Below, one piece after another: positions 1 through 8,181 of a stretch of 64,000 nucleotides of DNA. This DNA is from JAUVRX01 sp049664225 (lineage in GTDB: Bacteria > Acidobacteriota > Thermoanaerobaculia > Multivoradales > JAHEKO01), in contig JBATEX010000190.1 of assembly GCA_049664225.1 (NCBI GenBank), positions 62,001 through 126,000 of the forward strand, given 5' to 3'. A program made the translations under genes and the position numbers. The notes below the pieces were generated by a model, which was given only the letters and a program-made list of their open reading frames with translations, was not told the DNA's origin and did no database searches. Numbering within the stretch: position 1 is the stretch's first letter; every line of letters starts with the position of its first letter.

Positions 1-254
1 TGCCCGTCGAGATGAGCGACCAAGACGACAGGCGCTTCCGGATCGGGGCTCCAGGCCTGGGGATTCACCCACCCCCCGATCAAACCGATAGCCAGGCTCG
101 CAACCACGACCCGCGCCTTCGAGCTGAGAGCGAGACCGAGACCCAGAAGCACGGCCGCACCGGGGATCGTCCGAGCCACTCCAGGCACCGAGAGGAGCAT
201 TCCGGCTAGGCAAGCCAAGGACGCGGGCAGCGCCGGCCAAAGGGTGGGGCTCAC
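1..254 (-). CDS. Membrane protein N-terminus, possibly ComEC/Rec2-like (runs off the window)
   Basis: A GTG at 254 opens a frame that runs off the left edge, giving about 84 residues. An in-frame stop lies 13 codons upstream and no other good start is present. The fragment has two hydrophobic stretches (about residues 5-25 and 33-62, including PGAAVLLGLGLAL and VVVASLAIGLIGGW), then WVNPQAW and a beta-like VVLVAHLDG. This resembles the N-terminal helices and the following DUF4131/OB-type segment of the DNA-uptake channel ComEC, but the catalytic and channel parts are outside the window. The identity is an inference; any polytopic membrane protein could start this way. It lies 66 bases downstream of the unknown gene at 321-1001 and is probably co-transcribed with it. 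Confidence 0.45.
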   Translation of the reverse strand, partial: MSPTLWPALPASLACLAGMLLSVPGVARTIPGAAVLLGLGLALSSKARVVVASLAIGLIGGWVNPQAWSPDPEAPVVLVAHLDG

Positions 255-320
255 ACGACTGATGACGCAGCTGGCAGTGCGGATCTGTCAGGTTTCTATG
301 GAGTCGGGCTCTTCGATGTT

Positions 321-1001
321 TCAGGAGACCAGGCCGCGGTCCGCCGAGAGAGCCTCCGTGGAGAACAAACTAAGCAGCGGCAGTTGAGCCAACTCGCGAA
401 GCGACCCGCGGCGGATTCGATCTCGAGCCGATTCGATTTCCTCCTCGGGAAGCCGAGTCTGGAGGCCGGTGATCACTGCGTCCACCCGGGCCGTGAGCCG
501 TTCCCTGTCCGGCCCGTTCAGAGATCTCTCAACAGCCGCCAGGAGCTGCGCATCCAATTCCGCCAGGCTGTTTTCGACCTCGGCGGAGGTGCCGCTCAAG
601 CCTTCGATCCGTTCTACCCATTCCTCTCGATCGGACAGCTCTTCCGGCAGGCTTCCTGAGATCCCGGAAAGCCGCGCCTGCACATTCATGGTGGCGACCG
701 TCTGCCGCACTCCCCCAGCCTCCAACTCGCGGGTTTGATCCCAGGCTTGCCAGACGGAGTCCGCGCAATACCGGAGGCTCTGGATTCGCCCGCGTGCACC
801 GCGCTCCTTCCTCCGGGCGAAAACGCTTTCCAGAGTCTGGCGCACCAGGTCCAGAGGGATTCCAGCCTCGAACCACTCGCGAGCGACTTGCCAGTCCGCG
901 GGCGACAGGAGCAGCGGCGCGCCCCGAAGACGGACGAAAACGGTCTCGATCACCTCGAAGTAGGCCTGCACCTTCTCGACTGGTCTATCGGTTTCGGTCA
1001 T
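321..1001 (-). CDS. Conserved-looking protein of unknown function
   Basis: 226 residues; I do not recognise the family. Residues about 1-95 are the most ordered part, with a region SPADWQVAREWFEAGIPLDL followed by helices and RIQSLRYCADSVWQAWDQ, which looks like a compact helical or winged-helix unit. Residues 100-215 are predicted helical and charged, with heptad-like spacing of leucines, so a coiled coil is possible. There is no signal peptide or membrane segment. The start overlaps the end of coaX by 17 bases, so it is translated with coaX and birA; this suggests co-expression but does not give a function. Confidence 0.7.
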   Translation of the reverse strand: MTETDRPVEKVQAYFEVIETVFVRLRGAPLLLSPADWQVAREWFEAGIPLDLVRQTLESVFARRKERGARGRIQSLRYCADSVWQAWDQTRELEAGGVRQTVATMNVQARLSGISGSLPEELSDREEWVERIEGLSGTSAEVENSLAELDAQLLAAVERSLNGPDRERLTARVDAVITGLQTRLPEEEIESARDRIRRGSLRELAQLPLLSLFSTEALSADRGLVS

Positions 1002-1764
1002 AGATCATCTTCAAGCCCAGCAGGGTCAGCTGCGGATTGACCTCGCGAATGTACTGCGACCCGCTGGCGATGAGGTCGGCCTCACCGCCAGTCCCCACCA
1101 CCATCGTGTCTTGCCCAAGCTCTTCGAGCAGGCGCACCAGTATGCCGTCCACGAGACCGACATAGCCGTAGTAAAGACCCGACTGCATGGCGCCAGCTGT
1201 ATTGCGCCCGACGAGATGCTGGGGTCGCCGCAGATCGATCTGGTAGAGGCGCGAGGCGTGGGAAAAGAGAGCCTCGGCCGAGATACCCAGTCCCGGCGCG
1301 ATGACACCTCCGGCGTACTCGCCCTCTGCATTGACCACGTCGAATGTTGTGGCTGTGCCGAAGTCCGCCACGACCACCGGTGCCCCATAGAGCTCCCGAG
1401 CAGCCAGGCCATTGACGATGCGGTCCGCCCCGACTTCCGTCGGATTCTCATACCGGATGGAAAGCCCCGTCTTGACACCAGGCTCCACGAAGAGCGGCTC
1501 CTGATGGAAGTATCGTTTCGACAAGAGCTCGAAGGTCAGGTTCAGGGGAGGCACAACCGAACAGATGACGACTCCCGAGGCTCTTGCCGGATCCAGCTCT
1601 GCCGCGTTCAGCAATGGCAACAAGAGCGAGGCGTACTCGTCAGCTGTGCGATCGATATCCGTAGAGAATCTGAAATCACGATCGAATTCCTCCCCACGAA
1701 ACACTCCACACACGGTGTTGGTGTTGCCTACGTCGACAACCATCAATAGGTCTTCATGACTCAT
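985..1764 (-). CDS. coaX: Type III pantothenate kinase
   Basis: Phosphorylates pantothenate, the first step of coenzyme A synthesis, in the cytoplasm. The N-terminal phosphate-binding motif DVGNTNT lies at residues 11-17. The family motifs GADR (in VGADRIVNGLAA) and DFGTATTFD, and the C-terminal GGEA, are all present, and 259 residues is the normal length. The open frame extends 55 codons upstream, but ATG 1764 is chosen because a GGGGGAGAG ribosome site precedes it and the family begins just before DVGNTNT. It overlaps the end of birA by 11 bases, a common birA-coaX pairing. A second CoA gene (coaBC) lies at 31.7 kb. Confidence 0.95.
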   Translation of the reverse strand: MSHEDLLMVVDVGNTNTVCGVFRGEEFDRDFRFSTDIDRTADEYASLLLPLLNAAELDPARASGVVICSVVPPLNLTFELLSKRYFHQEPLFVEPGVKTGLSIRYENPTEVGADRIVNGLAARELYGAPVVVADFGTATTFDVVNAEGEYAGGVIAPGLGISAEALFSHASRLYQIDLRRPQHLVGRNTAGAMQSGLYYGYVGLVDGILVRLLEELGQDTMVVGTGGEADLIASGSQYIREVNPQLTLLGLKMIYDRNR

Positions 1765-2557
1765 GTCTCTCCCCCGTCCACTCCTCGATGGCCTCTCCGG
1801 CACCGAGACGAATCTCCCCCCGGGCACCTTGTAGGATGAGAAACCCTCGCTCATCGAAGCCGGTGAAAACACCTCGCCGGATCCCTTTTTCAGTCCGGTA
1901 CTGGAGAGTGTCGCCGTGTCGATGGGCACTCAGGTCACGGTAGCGGGCTGCAGCGTACGCGATGTCCCCGATGTGGTCCAGCTGTTCCTCCAAAGCCTCT
2001 GCGAGCTCTGAGATCACCTCAGGAAGATCGGGTAGCTCTCGAGCGACTTCGTCCATCGCGATCCCACCAACCGCTGAGAGTTCCTGACTCCTCCCGTAGT
2101 TTACGCCGATGCCGATCACCGCTGCCGTCCCCACGGTTCCTCGACTGACGCAGTCGATCAGGATACCCCCGATCTTGCGGTCCCCGACCATCAAATCATT
2201 GGGCCACTTCAGCCTGCAGGCGGCGCCCGAGATCTCGGAGATCTTTTGGCACAGTCCGACGCCGACCAGAAGCGGCAAGCTTGCTAAGTCATCCGGACCA
2301 TGCATGCCGGCGACCAGTGATAGATAGGCGCCCTGACCCGACGGACTGACCCACGATCGTCCCAAACGGCCGCGGCCCGAATCCTGCCGCATGGCGACGA
2401 CAATAGTCCTTGGCGGCAACGACTCTCGGTCGAAGAACGATCTGACGACGCGCAAACCCACGCTGTTTGTCGAATCGACGCTATCCAGAAGAACCTGGTT
2501 GCACGCCAACCTCTCGGTACGGCTGTCGAGAGCGGCTCTGAGCCGACTGAGATTCAT
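1754..2557 (-). CDS. birA: Biotin--[acetyl-CoA-carboxylase] ligase (monofunctional BirA)
   Basis: Activates biotin to biotinyl-AMP and attaches it to the carboxyl carrier protein. The catalytic signature GRGRLGRSW is at residues 61-69; RLKWPND and the GGIL segment of the ligase core follow, then a short C-terminal SH3-like domain near residues 220-267. ATG 2557 follows a GGAAGAG ribosome site; the longer open frame upstream is antisense-like to valS and has no ligase sequence. The 267-residue protein lacks the N-terminal helix-turn-helix of E. coli BirA, so it should be a ligase only and not a repressor. It sits 67 bases after valS. Confidence 0.93.
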   Translation of the reverse strand: MNLSRLRAALDSRTERLACNQVLLDSVDSTNSVGLRVVRSFFDRESLPPRTIVVAMRQDSGRGRLGRSWVSPSGQGAYLSLVAGMHGPDDLASLPLLVGVGLCQKISEISGAACRLKWPNDLMVGDRKIGGILIDCVSRGTVGTAAVIGIGVNYGRSQELSAVGGIAMDEVARELPDLPEVISELAEALEEQLDHIGDIAYAAARYRDLSAHRHGDTLQYRTEKGIRRGVFTGFDERGFLILQGARGEIRLGAGEAIEEWTGERHES

Positions 2558-2624
2558 ATCTCTTCCCGCTCGGTGCCGGTGGCACTGACTATCAGGCGCG
2601 GGCTTGCCTTCGGCAGGAAGCAGG

Positions 2625-5261
2625 TCAGGAGATTCCCGGCCCGTCACCGGCCAGGCCTGCCTCGAGACGCTCCAGACGATCACGAATCTCCTCGAGGCGC
2701 AGCCGATTCTGCTCGACGACCTTGTCGGGAGCTTTGGCGAGAAACGCTTCGTTCGCCAGCAGGCCTTGCGTCCGCTCGCGCTGCTCCAGGAGCTTTTCTC
2801 GCTCGACGACAAGACGCTGCCGGTCCTCCGCGCTAATTTCGCGCTCCGGGATCACCAGGCCAACCGCCACTGCGGCGACGACATCACTATGGGCGTTTGC
2901 CGGAGGAGATTCCAAACGCAGTTCATCCAGGCGCAGCAGGGGAAGTGCCATGGCTTCCAGATCGCCGAGGAACGAGAAAATCTCCGCATTCGCGCTGTCG
3001 AGAAAGAGGGTCGCTCTGTCCCTGGGAGGAACTCCGAGCTCGGCTCGCAGGTTCCTGGCCCAGGCGACAATCTGGAAGAAGACCTCCATCCGACCCTCGG
3101 TCACCGGGTCTTCCCAGGCCTCCTCGGCAACCGGATAGGGCGCCAGGCAGATGGTCGCCGGATGAATTTCCTCTCGCCCCGGAAGGCGCTGCCACAGCTC
3201 CTCCGTGAGGTAGGGCATCACCGGGTGCAGAAGTCGTAGACTGCGATCCAACACCGTTAGCAGCACTTCCCCTACTTGCGGCCGCGGAGAATCTCCTGCA
3301 AGTGCCGGCTTGGATAGCTCGATGTACCAATCGCAGAGCTCGCCCCAGAAGAAATGGTACAGACGCTGGCAGGCCTCGTCGAATCGGTACTCGGCGAACT
3401 TCTCATTGACCTCCTTGGCTGTCTTCGACAGACGCGAAAGGATCCACCGTTCCGGAGCTGCCAACTCCGCGACTTCGAGGCTCTCTTGAACCGTCGCTCG
3501 ACCGACGCGCGACAAGGAGAACCGAACCGCATTCCAGATCTTATTGCCGAAGGATCGGTACCCTGCCATGCGGTCGAGATCCAGGGGAATGTCGCGTCCC
3601 GGGCTGTCGAGAATAGCCAGCGTAAAGCGCACAGCGTCGGCGCCGTACTCCTCGACGAGTTCCATCGGATCCACCGTATTGCCGCGCGTCTTCGACATCT
3701 TTTGGCCATCGGCATCCCGAATCAGACCGGTGAGGTGGACGGCGTGAAAGGGCGTGCAGCCTGTGAAGTGCAGTCCGGTCATCACCATTCGCGCTACCCA
3801 GAAGAAGATGATGTCGAAGCCGGTCACCAGGACGTCAGTCGGGTAGAACGTCCTGAAATCGGCACTGTCCTCGGGCCAACCGAGAGTCGAGAAAGGCCAG
3901 AGAGCCGAGGAGAACCAGGTATCGAGCACATCTGGATCCTGGGTGATCTCGTCGGTGCCTGCCAACCCGGCGGCCTCTTCCCGGCTCGCTGCGACGAACA
4001 CCTCGCCGCTCGGCGTGTACCACGCCGGAATCTGATGCCCCCACCACAGTTGTCTCGAGATGCACCAGGGGCGAATGTTCTCCAACCAGTGATCCCACGT
4101 CTTGTTCCAGCTGTCAGGGACCAGCCTCAGGTCCCCGGAGGCGACGGCCTCCAGCGCCTGACCAGCCATACCTTCGACATCCATGAACCACTGGGTGGAG
4201 ATCATGGGTTCGACGGCTACGCCGCTTCTCTGGCAGTGACCCACATTGTGGGCGTAGTCTTCGACCTTGACGAGATACCCCTGCTCCTGGAGCATCTGCA
4301 CGACTTTTTCTCTGGCCACGAATCGATCCAGGCCGGCGAACTCTGCGCCGGCCTCTGCAGTCATTCGGCCTTTCCGATCGATGACCTGAAGGCTCTCCAG
4401 GTCATGCCGCTGACCCATCTCGAAATCGGTCAGATCGTGAGCTGGCGTCACCTTGACCAAGCCGGTACCGAACTCGAGCTCCACGGCCTCGTCGGTGATG
4501 AAGGCCAGCTGGCGCCCCACCAGAGGCAGAATTGCCTTACCCCCACGCAAGTGAGCGTACCGGTCGTCCTCCGGATGCATCGCCACCGCGGTGTCTCCGA
4601 GCATCGTCTCGGGCCGAGTCGTCGCGACGACGATTCTCTCGTCGGAACCCTCTACTGGGTAGGCAATGTGGTAGAGCTTGCCAGCGACCGCTCTCATCTC
4701 GACCTCGAGGTCGGAGATCGCCGTCTCGAGGCCCGGCGACCAGTTCACCATGTATTCGCCGCGCGCGATGAGTCCCTCGCGGTAGAGGCTGACAAAGGCC
4801 GCACGCACGGCTTTCGACAGGAGCTCATCCAGGGTGAAACGCTCGCGGCTCCAGTCACAGCTCGCGCCCAGCCGATCGAGCTGGGAGCGAATATGTCCGC
4901 TATGTTGACGGGTCCATTCCCAAGCCCGTTCCAGGAAGAGCTCCCGACCGAGACTTTGACGGTCGGTGCCTTCCTGGATCAACTGACGCTCCACCATCAG
5001 TTGCGTCGCAATGCCCGCATGGTCGGTACCTGGAAGCCAGAGGGCGTTGTATCCGCACATCCGTTTCCATCGCGTCAGAAGATCTTGGATCGTCGTCTGC
5101 AGAGCGTGACCGGCATGTAGGTTGCCCGTCACATTCGGGGGCGGGATCATGATGCAGAAGCTAGGTTTGGAGGAGGGGGCCTCAGCCACGAAGAAGTCTC
5201 CTTCGGACCAACGCTCCTGCCACTTCTTCTCATAGCTGGATGGGTCGAATCGCTTTTCCAT
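2625..5261 (-). CDS. valS: Valine--tRNA ligase
   Basis: Charges tRNA-Val. The class I signature appears as HAGH near residue 50, the KMSK loop as KMSKTRGN near residue 520, and the CP1 editing domain lies between them (TTRPETMLGD, TPAHD). The anticodon-binding domain follows, and the last 65 residues form the charged coiled-coil arm typical of ValRS. The 878-residue length is normal. ATG 5261 is preferred over the adjacent TTG 5264; an AGAAGGG ribosome site lies 8 bases upstream of the ATG. It probably heads the valS-birA-coaX-unknown group. Confidence 0.98.
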   Translation of the reverse strand: MEKRFDPSSYEKKWQERWSEGDFFVAEAPSSKPSFCIMIPPPNVTGNLHAGHALQTTIQDLLTRWKRMCGYNALWLPGTDHAGIATQLMVERQLIQEGTDRQSLGRELFLERAWEWTRQHSGHIRSQLDRLGASCDWSRERFTLDELLSKAVRAAFVSLYREGLIARGEYMVNWSPGLETAISDLEVEMRAVAGKLYHIAYPVEGSDERIVVATTRPETMLGDTAVAMHPEDDRYAHLRGGKAILPLVGRQLAFITDEAVELEFGTGLVKVTPAHDLTDFEMGQRHDLESLQVIDRKGRMTAEAGAEFAGLDRFVAREKVVQMLQEQGYLVKVEDYAHNVGHCQRSGVAVEPMISTQWFMDVEGMAGQALEAVASGDLRLVPDSWNKTWDHWLENIRPWCISRQLWWGHQIPAWYTPSGEVFVAASREEAAGLAGTDEITQDPDVLDTWFSSALWPFSTLGWPEDSADFRTFYPTDVLVTGFDIIFFWVARMVMTGLHFTGCTPFHAVHLTGLIRDADGQKMSKTRGNTVDPMELVEEYGADAVRFTLAILDSPGRDIPLDLDRMAGYRSFGNKIWNAVRFSLSRVGRATVQESLEVAELAAPERWILSRLSKTAKEVNEKFAEYRFDEACQRLYHFFWGELCDWYIELSKPALAGDSPRPQVGEVLLTVLDRSLRLLHPVMPYLTEELWQRLPGREEIHPATICLAPYPVAEEAWEDPVTEGRMEVFFQIVAWARNLRAELGVPPRDRATLFLDSANAEIFSFLGDLEAMALPLLRLDELRLESPPANAHSDVVAAVAVGLVIPEREISAEDRQRLVVEREKLLEQRERTQGLLANEAFLAKAPDKVVEQNRLRLEEIRDRLERLEAGLAGDGPGIS

Positions 5262-5353
5262 CAAATCAGCCCTTCTGCATGGGAAGCAACGAAGTCTCCT
5301 GCCTGCTTGCCGCTAACTCGGCTCCGGCCCCAACTGGACCACCTAGCCTTCGC

Positions 5354-5367
5354 GGTCCCTCAGGACC
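5354..5367 (-). other. Small hairpin in the spacer upstream of valS
   Basis: The 182-base spacer between valS and the regulator gene contains GGTCC-CTCA-GGACC, a 5 bp stem with a 4-base loop about 90 bases upstream of valS. No T-run follows, so it is not a convincing terminator. I see no clear promoter or complete T-box in the spacer. Confidence 0.3.
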
Positions 5368-5443
5368 CTGTTTCCAACGCCTTCACGAGGGGATTTAGGC
5401 TCAACCGTTGCCGAAGTACGACTTGGCTGGCCGACTGCGCCGG

Positions 5444-6232
5444 TCAGTCCACCTGACTTTCGAGCTCTTGGAGACGCTCCTTGATGACGATCTCGGCGAG
5501 ATCCGGGACGACATCCCAGGCAATCTCTCGCACGACCTCATCTCCCAGCAGCTCGACCAGCCGGCGGGCGATCCGATCAACGTCATCTTCCGAGAGAGCC
5601 TGTGCCTGATGACCTTCCATGTCCACCTGGACCTCCGTATCTGGCTCCACGAACTCAGCGAAGGCCCCTTCTTTCGACTCTACCTCGACGCCCTTGCCGG
5701 CCCCGGTGATATCGACGTCGAAGGAACTAGCATCCGCCTGCCCTGCCGGAAATTCGGTAACCACCGCTCCAAAGCCCGATATCCCAGTTTCTTCCCGCAC
5801 CTCGACCTGGTCGTCACCGTCGTCGCTGTCCTCGACCGTGTGCAGCTCGAAGGCTCGCTCTTCGTCGACGGTACCGGCCATCATCTCCTCGACGAGACGC
5901 ACCAGCTCCTGAGAATCGAAGGGCTTCTTGAGATGTCCGTCGGCACCGCACTCCTCCATCTCAGCGGCCTCGAACGGCTCGAACGTACCCACCAATAGCA
6001 GCACAGGGGTTGCAGGGCTGCGATCCTTGACGGCCCTGCAGATCTCGTAGCCGGATGCCCCTGGCATATGAATGTCGGCGATGACGAGATCCGCCGTCAT
6101 GTCCTCGAGTTGGCTCAGAGCATCGTCGCCATTGCTGAAAGAGGCTACCTTGTAGTCCCCTTCCATGAAGGTCAGCTCCACGACCTTCTGGATCGTGAGG
6201 CTGTCATCGGCCAAGAGAATCGTCTTGCTCAT
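5444..6232 (-). CDS. Response regulator, receiver domain plus C-terminal helical domain
   Basis: Two-component output protein of 262 residues. The receiver domain fills residues 1-125: acidic pocket ADD (8-10), phospho-acceptor Asp53 in IADIHMP, and the conserved Lys in LKKP (102-103). An acidic low-complexity linker follows (about 125-205), then a C-terminal helical segment (VVREIAWDVVPDLAEIV), a tail often seen on acidobacterial and deltaproteobacterial receiver proteins. There is no DNA-binding domain, so it probably acts by protein contact. ATG 6232 has GGAG at good spacing; the longer start at 6250 does not. No histidine kinase is adjacent. Confidence 0.85.
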   Translation of the reverse strand: MSKTILLADDSLTIQKVVELTFMEGDYKVASFSNGDDALSQLEDMTADLVIADIHMPGASGYEICRAVKDRSPATPVLLLVGTFEPFEAAEMEECGADGHLKKPFDSQELVRLVEEMMAGTVDEERAFELHTVEDSDDGDDQVEVREETGISGFGAVVTEFPAGQADASSFDVDITGAGKGVEVESKEGAFAEFVEPDTEVQVDMEGHQAQALSEDDVDRIARRLVELLGDEVVREIAWDVVPDLAEIVIKERLQELESQVD

Positions 6233-6293
6233 AAGCTCTCCAAGGGTCATCAGCTCGCTGTCTATGCGGTTTCAGAGCTGCCCAGACCGCTCG

Positions 6294-6302
6294 ATTGTAA
6301 CA
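6294..6302 (-). promoter_or_regulatory. Extended -10 promoter candidate for the receiver-domain gene
   Basis: On the minus strand the sequence reads TGTTACAAT, an extended -10 (TG-N-TACAAT) in a 106-base spacer. It would give a leader of about 55 bases. No good -35 lies at 17 bases, which is acceptable for an extended -10 type. Confidence 0.4.
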
Positions 6303-6338
6303 GGTTGGTGGCTACCCACTGGGTCGCCAGATCGGTCC

Positions 6339-7484
6339 TCAGGTGTTCTGGATTAGCCAATTCGAAATCACCATCTTCTGGATCTCACTCGTGCCTTCGT
6401 AGATCTCTGCGATACGAGCGTCGCGAAAATACCGTTCGACGTTGTACTCCCGGATGTAGCCATAGCCACCATGGATCTGCAAGGCCTTGCTGGTGACTCT
6501 CTGAGCCATTTCCGAAGCGAAGAGCTTCGCCTGGGCAGCTTCGAGGCTGAATCGGCGCCCAGATCCCTTGGCCCAGGCGGCCTTCCAGGTCAGGAGCCTA
6601 GCCGCATCGATCTCGGTGGACATGTCCGCCAGATAGAACTGAATCGCTTGAAAGTCGGCGATCGGACGGCCGAACTGCTCCCTCTGTGTCGAGTACTCCA
6701 GAGCCTCCTCGAATGCGCCTTGCGCGATTCCGACGGCTTGGGAAGCGATGCCCAGGCGGCCGCCGTCGAGCGCACTCATCGCCACCTTGAAACCTTCCCC
6801 TTCACCACCCAATCTCTGACTCGCGGGGATTCTCATGTCGGCAAACGCCAACTCGGTGGTACCCGAGGCATTGACCCCCAGTTTGTACTCATGGCTGCCG
6901 TGACTGTAGCCCGGCGTCATAGCCGGTACGATGAAAGCGGTGATCCCTCTGTGCCGCAGGTCTCGGTCAACCGTTGCAAACACGAGCGCCAAGTCGGCAT
7001 CGGTGCCGCTGGTGATGAAGATCTTGTTGCCATTCAGAACGTACTCTTCCCCGTCCCGCACGGCGGTGGTTCGAATCGCAGCCGGATCGCTGCCAGCTTC
7101 GGGCTCGGTAAGCGCAAAGCAACCGAGCATCTGGCCTCGTGCAAGTGGTCTCAAGTACTCGTCCTTCTGCGCCTCGGTGCCAAACTTGAGGATCGGATCG
7201 CAGACAAGCGAGTTGTTGACCGACAGAATAACTCCGCTGCTGGCACAGACCCGGCTTATCTCCTCGATGACGAGGCTGTACGAAAGAGGGTCCATGCCGG
7301 CACCACCGTACTGCTCTGGAATCGTCACCCCAGCCAGTCCGAGCTCCCCGGCCTGGGCAAAAAACTGACGGGGGAACTCGCCGGTCTCGTCGATCTCCTT
7401 GGCCCGAGGTCGCACGACCTCGTCCGCGAACTGCCGAACCGAGTCTTGCAGTAGGCGCTGTTCCTCACTGAGCTCTATGCGCAT
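6339..7484 (-). CDS. Acyl-CoA dehydrogenase
   Basis: FAD enzyme for the first oxidation step of fatty or branched acyl-CoA breakdown. The 381-residue protein has the full fold: N-terminal helices (ELSEEQRLLQDSVRQFA), the middle beta domain with CFALTEPEAGSD and the KIFITSG strand, and the C-terminal helices with QIHGGYGYIREYNVERYFRD. IAEIYEGTSEIQ carries the catalytic glutamate (E of YEGTSE), as in short-chain and butyryl-CoA dehydrogenases. ATG 7484 is chosen because the family begins at this point; 66 extra open codons upstream look like non-coding shadow. It lies 85 bases after pyrE. Substrate chain length cannot be read from the sequence. Confidence 0.93.
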   Translation of the reverse strand: MRIELSEEQRLLQDSVRQFADEVVRPRAKEIDETGEFPRQFFAQAGELGLAGVTIPEQYGGAGMDPLSYSLVIEEISRVCASSGVILSVNNSLVCDPILKFGTEAQKDEYLRPLARGQMLGCFALTEPEAGSDPAAIRTTAVRDGEEYVLNGNKIFITSGTDADLALVFATVDRDLRHRGITAFIVPAMTPGYSHGSHEYKLGVNASGTTELAFADMRIPASQRLGGEGEGFKVAMSALDGGRLGIASQAVGIAQGAFEEALEYSTQREQFGRPIADFQAIQFYLADMSTEIDAARLLTWKAAWAKGSGRRFSLEAAQAKLFASEMAQRVTSKALQIHGGYGYIREYNVERYFRDARIAEIYEGTSEIQKMVISNWLIQNT

Positions 7485-7569
7485 GATCTCGACTCGACCT
7501 CGGAGCGAATCGTCCAGGAGAATGGGACATGCTGACCGGCAGCGATCGTAGCAATCGCCACTTGAGGGG

Positions 7570-8181
7570 TCAAGAATCCGCCTGCCTCGAAGCCATCGAC
7601 TGCGCAGGCCTGCTTCCTGGCTTGACGACCGGATCGCCCGCCGCACACAGCGGACAAGTTTCGACTGGATAGGTATCCACACTCAGGGCCAGCAGGGACT
7701 CGTACGGCACTCCGAAGGGATTGACGCCGCCAGTCCGATCGAGAATCGAGCCGGCTCCTATCATCTTAGCTCCCCGCTCCTGTGCGACCGACATCGCTTC
7801 GAGGCAGGATCGGCCTGTCGTGACGACATCCTCCACCACCACCACCTTTTCGCCGGAGTCGAAGTCAAATCCCCGTCGCAGGGCCATGCCCTCGCCGACA
7901 CGCTCGGTGAAGCGAAACTTCACATCCAGGGCCGCCGCAACCTCGTGGCCGATGAGGAGTCCACCGAGGGCGGGTGCCAGCACTGATTCCGCAGACAGGT
8001 GCGAAAGCTTCTCTGCCAGACTTTCTCCAACCTGCCGTGCAAGACGTGGATGCTGCAGCAAGAGCGCGCATTGGACGTAGCCAGCCGAATGGCGTCCCGA
8101 CGAAAGCTGAAAATGACCCTCCAGCAGCGCCCCGGTGTCCCGCAGTAGACTCTGCAACCAGTCCTCAATCCGACTCTTCAT
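7570..8181 (-). CDS. pyrE: Orotate phosphoribosyltransferase
   Basis: Joins orotate to PRPP to form OMP in pyrimidine synthesis. The PRPP-binding signature VVVVEDVVTTG is present, and FQLSSGRHS near residues 24-32 is the usual N-terminal substrate loop. The C-terminus carries CPLC and KPGSR motifs typical of the longer PyrE subfamily. Length 203 residues. ATG 8181 overlaps the end of the upstream NtrC-type gene by 17 bases, so the two are translationally linked, although no functional link between them is obvious. Confidence 0.95.
   Translation of the reverse strand: MKSRIEDWLQSLLRDTGALLEGHFQLSSGRHSAGYVQCALLLQHPRLARQVGESLAEKLSHLSAESVLAPALGGLLIGHEVAAALDVKFRFTERVGEGMALRRGFDFDSGEKVVVVEDVVTTGRSCLEAMSVAQERGAKMIGAGSILDRTGGVNPFGVPYESLLALSVDTYPVETCPLCAAGDPVVKPGSRPAQSMASRQADS

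Noticed and set aside
12..209. A 65-codon plus-strand frame at the left edge
   Set aside because: It has no ribosome site and is opposite the hydrophobic minus-strand frame at 1-254, which looks like a real membrane protein N-terminus.
1754..2557. Broken birA missing its DNA-binding domain
   Set aside because: Monofunctional biotin ligases without the N-terminal helix-turn-helix are common, and the start has a proper ribosome site.
5262..5443. T-box-like words (GAGGGACCGCG) in the valS leader
   Set aside because: The full AGGGTGGNACCGCG element, a specifier loop and a downstream antiterminator/terminator pair are missing.
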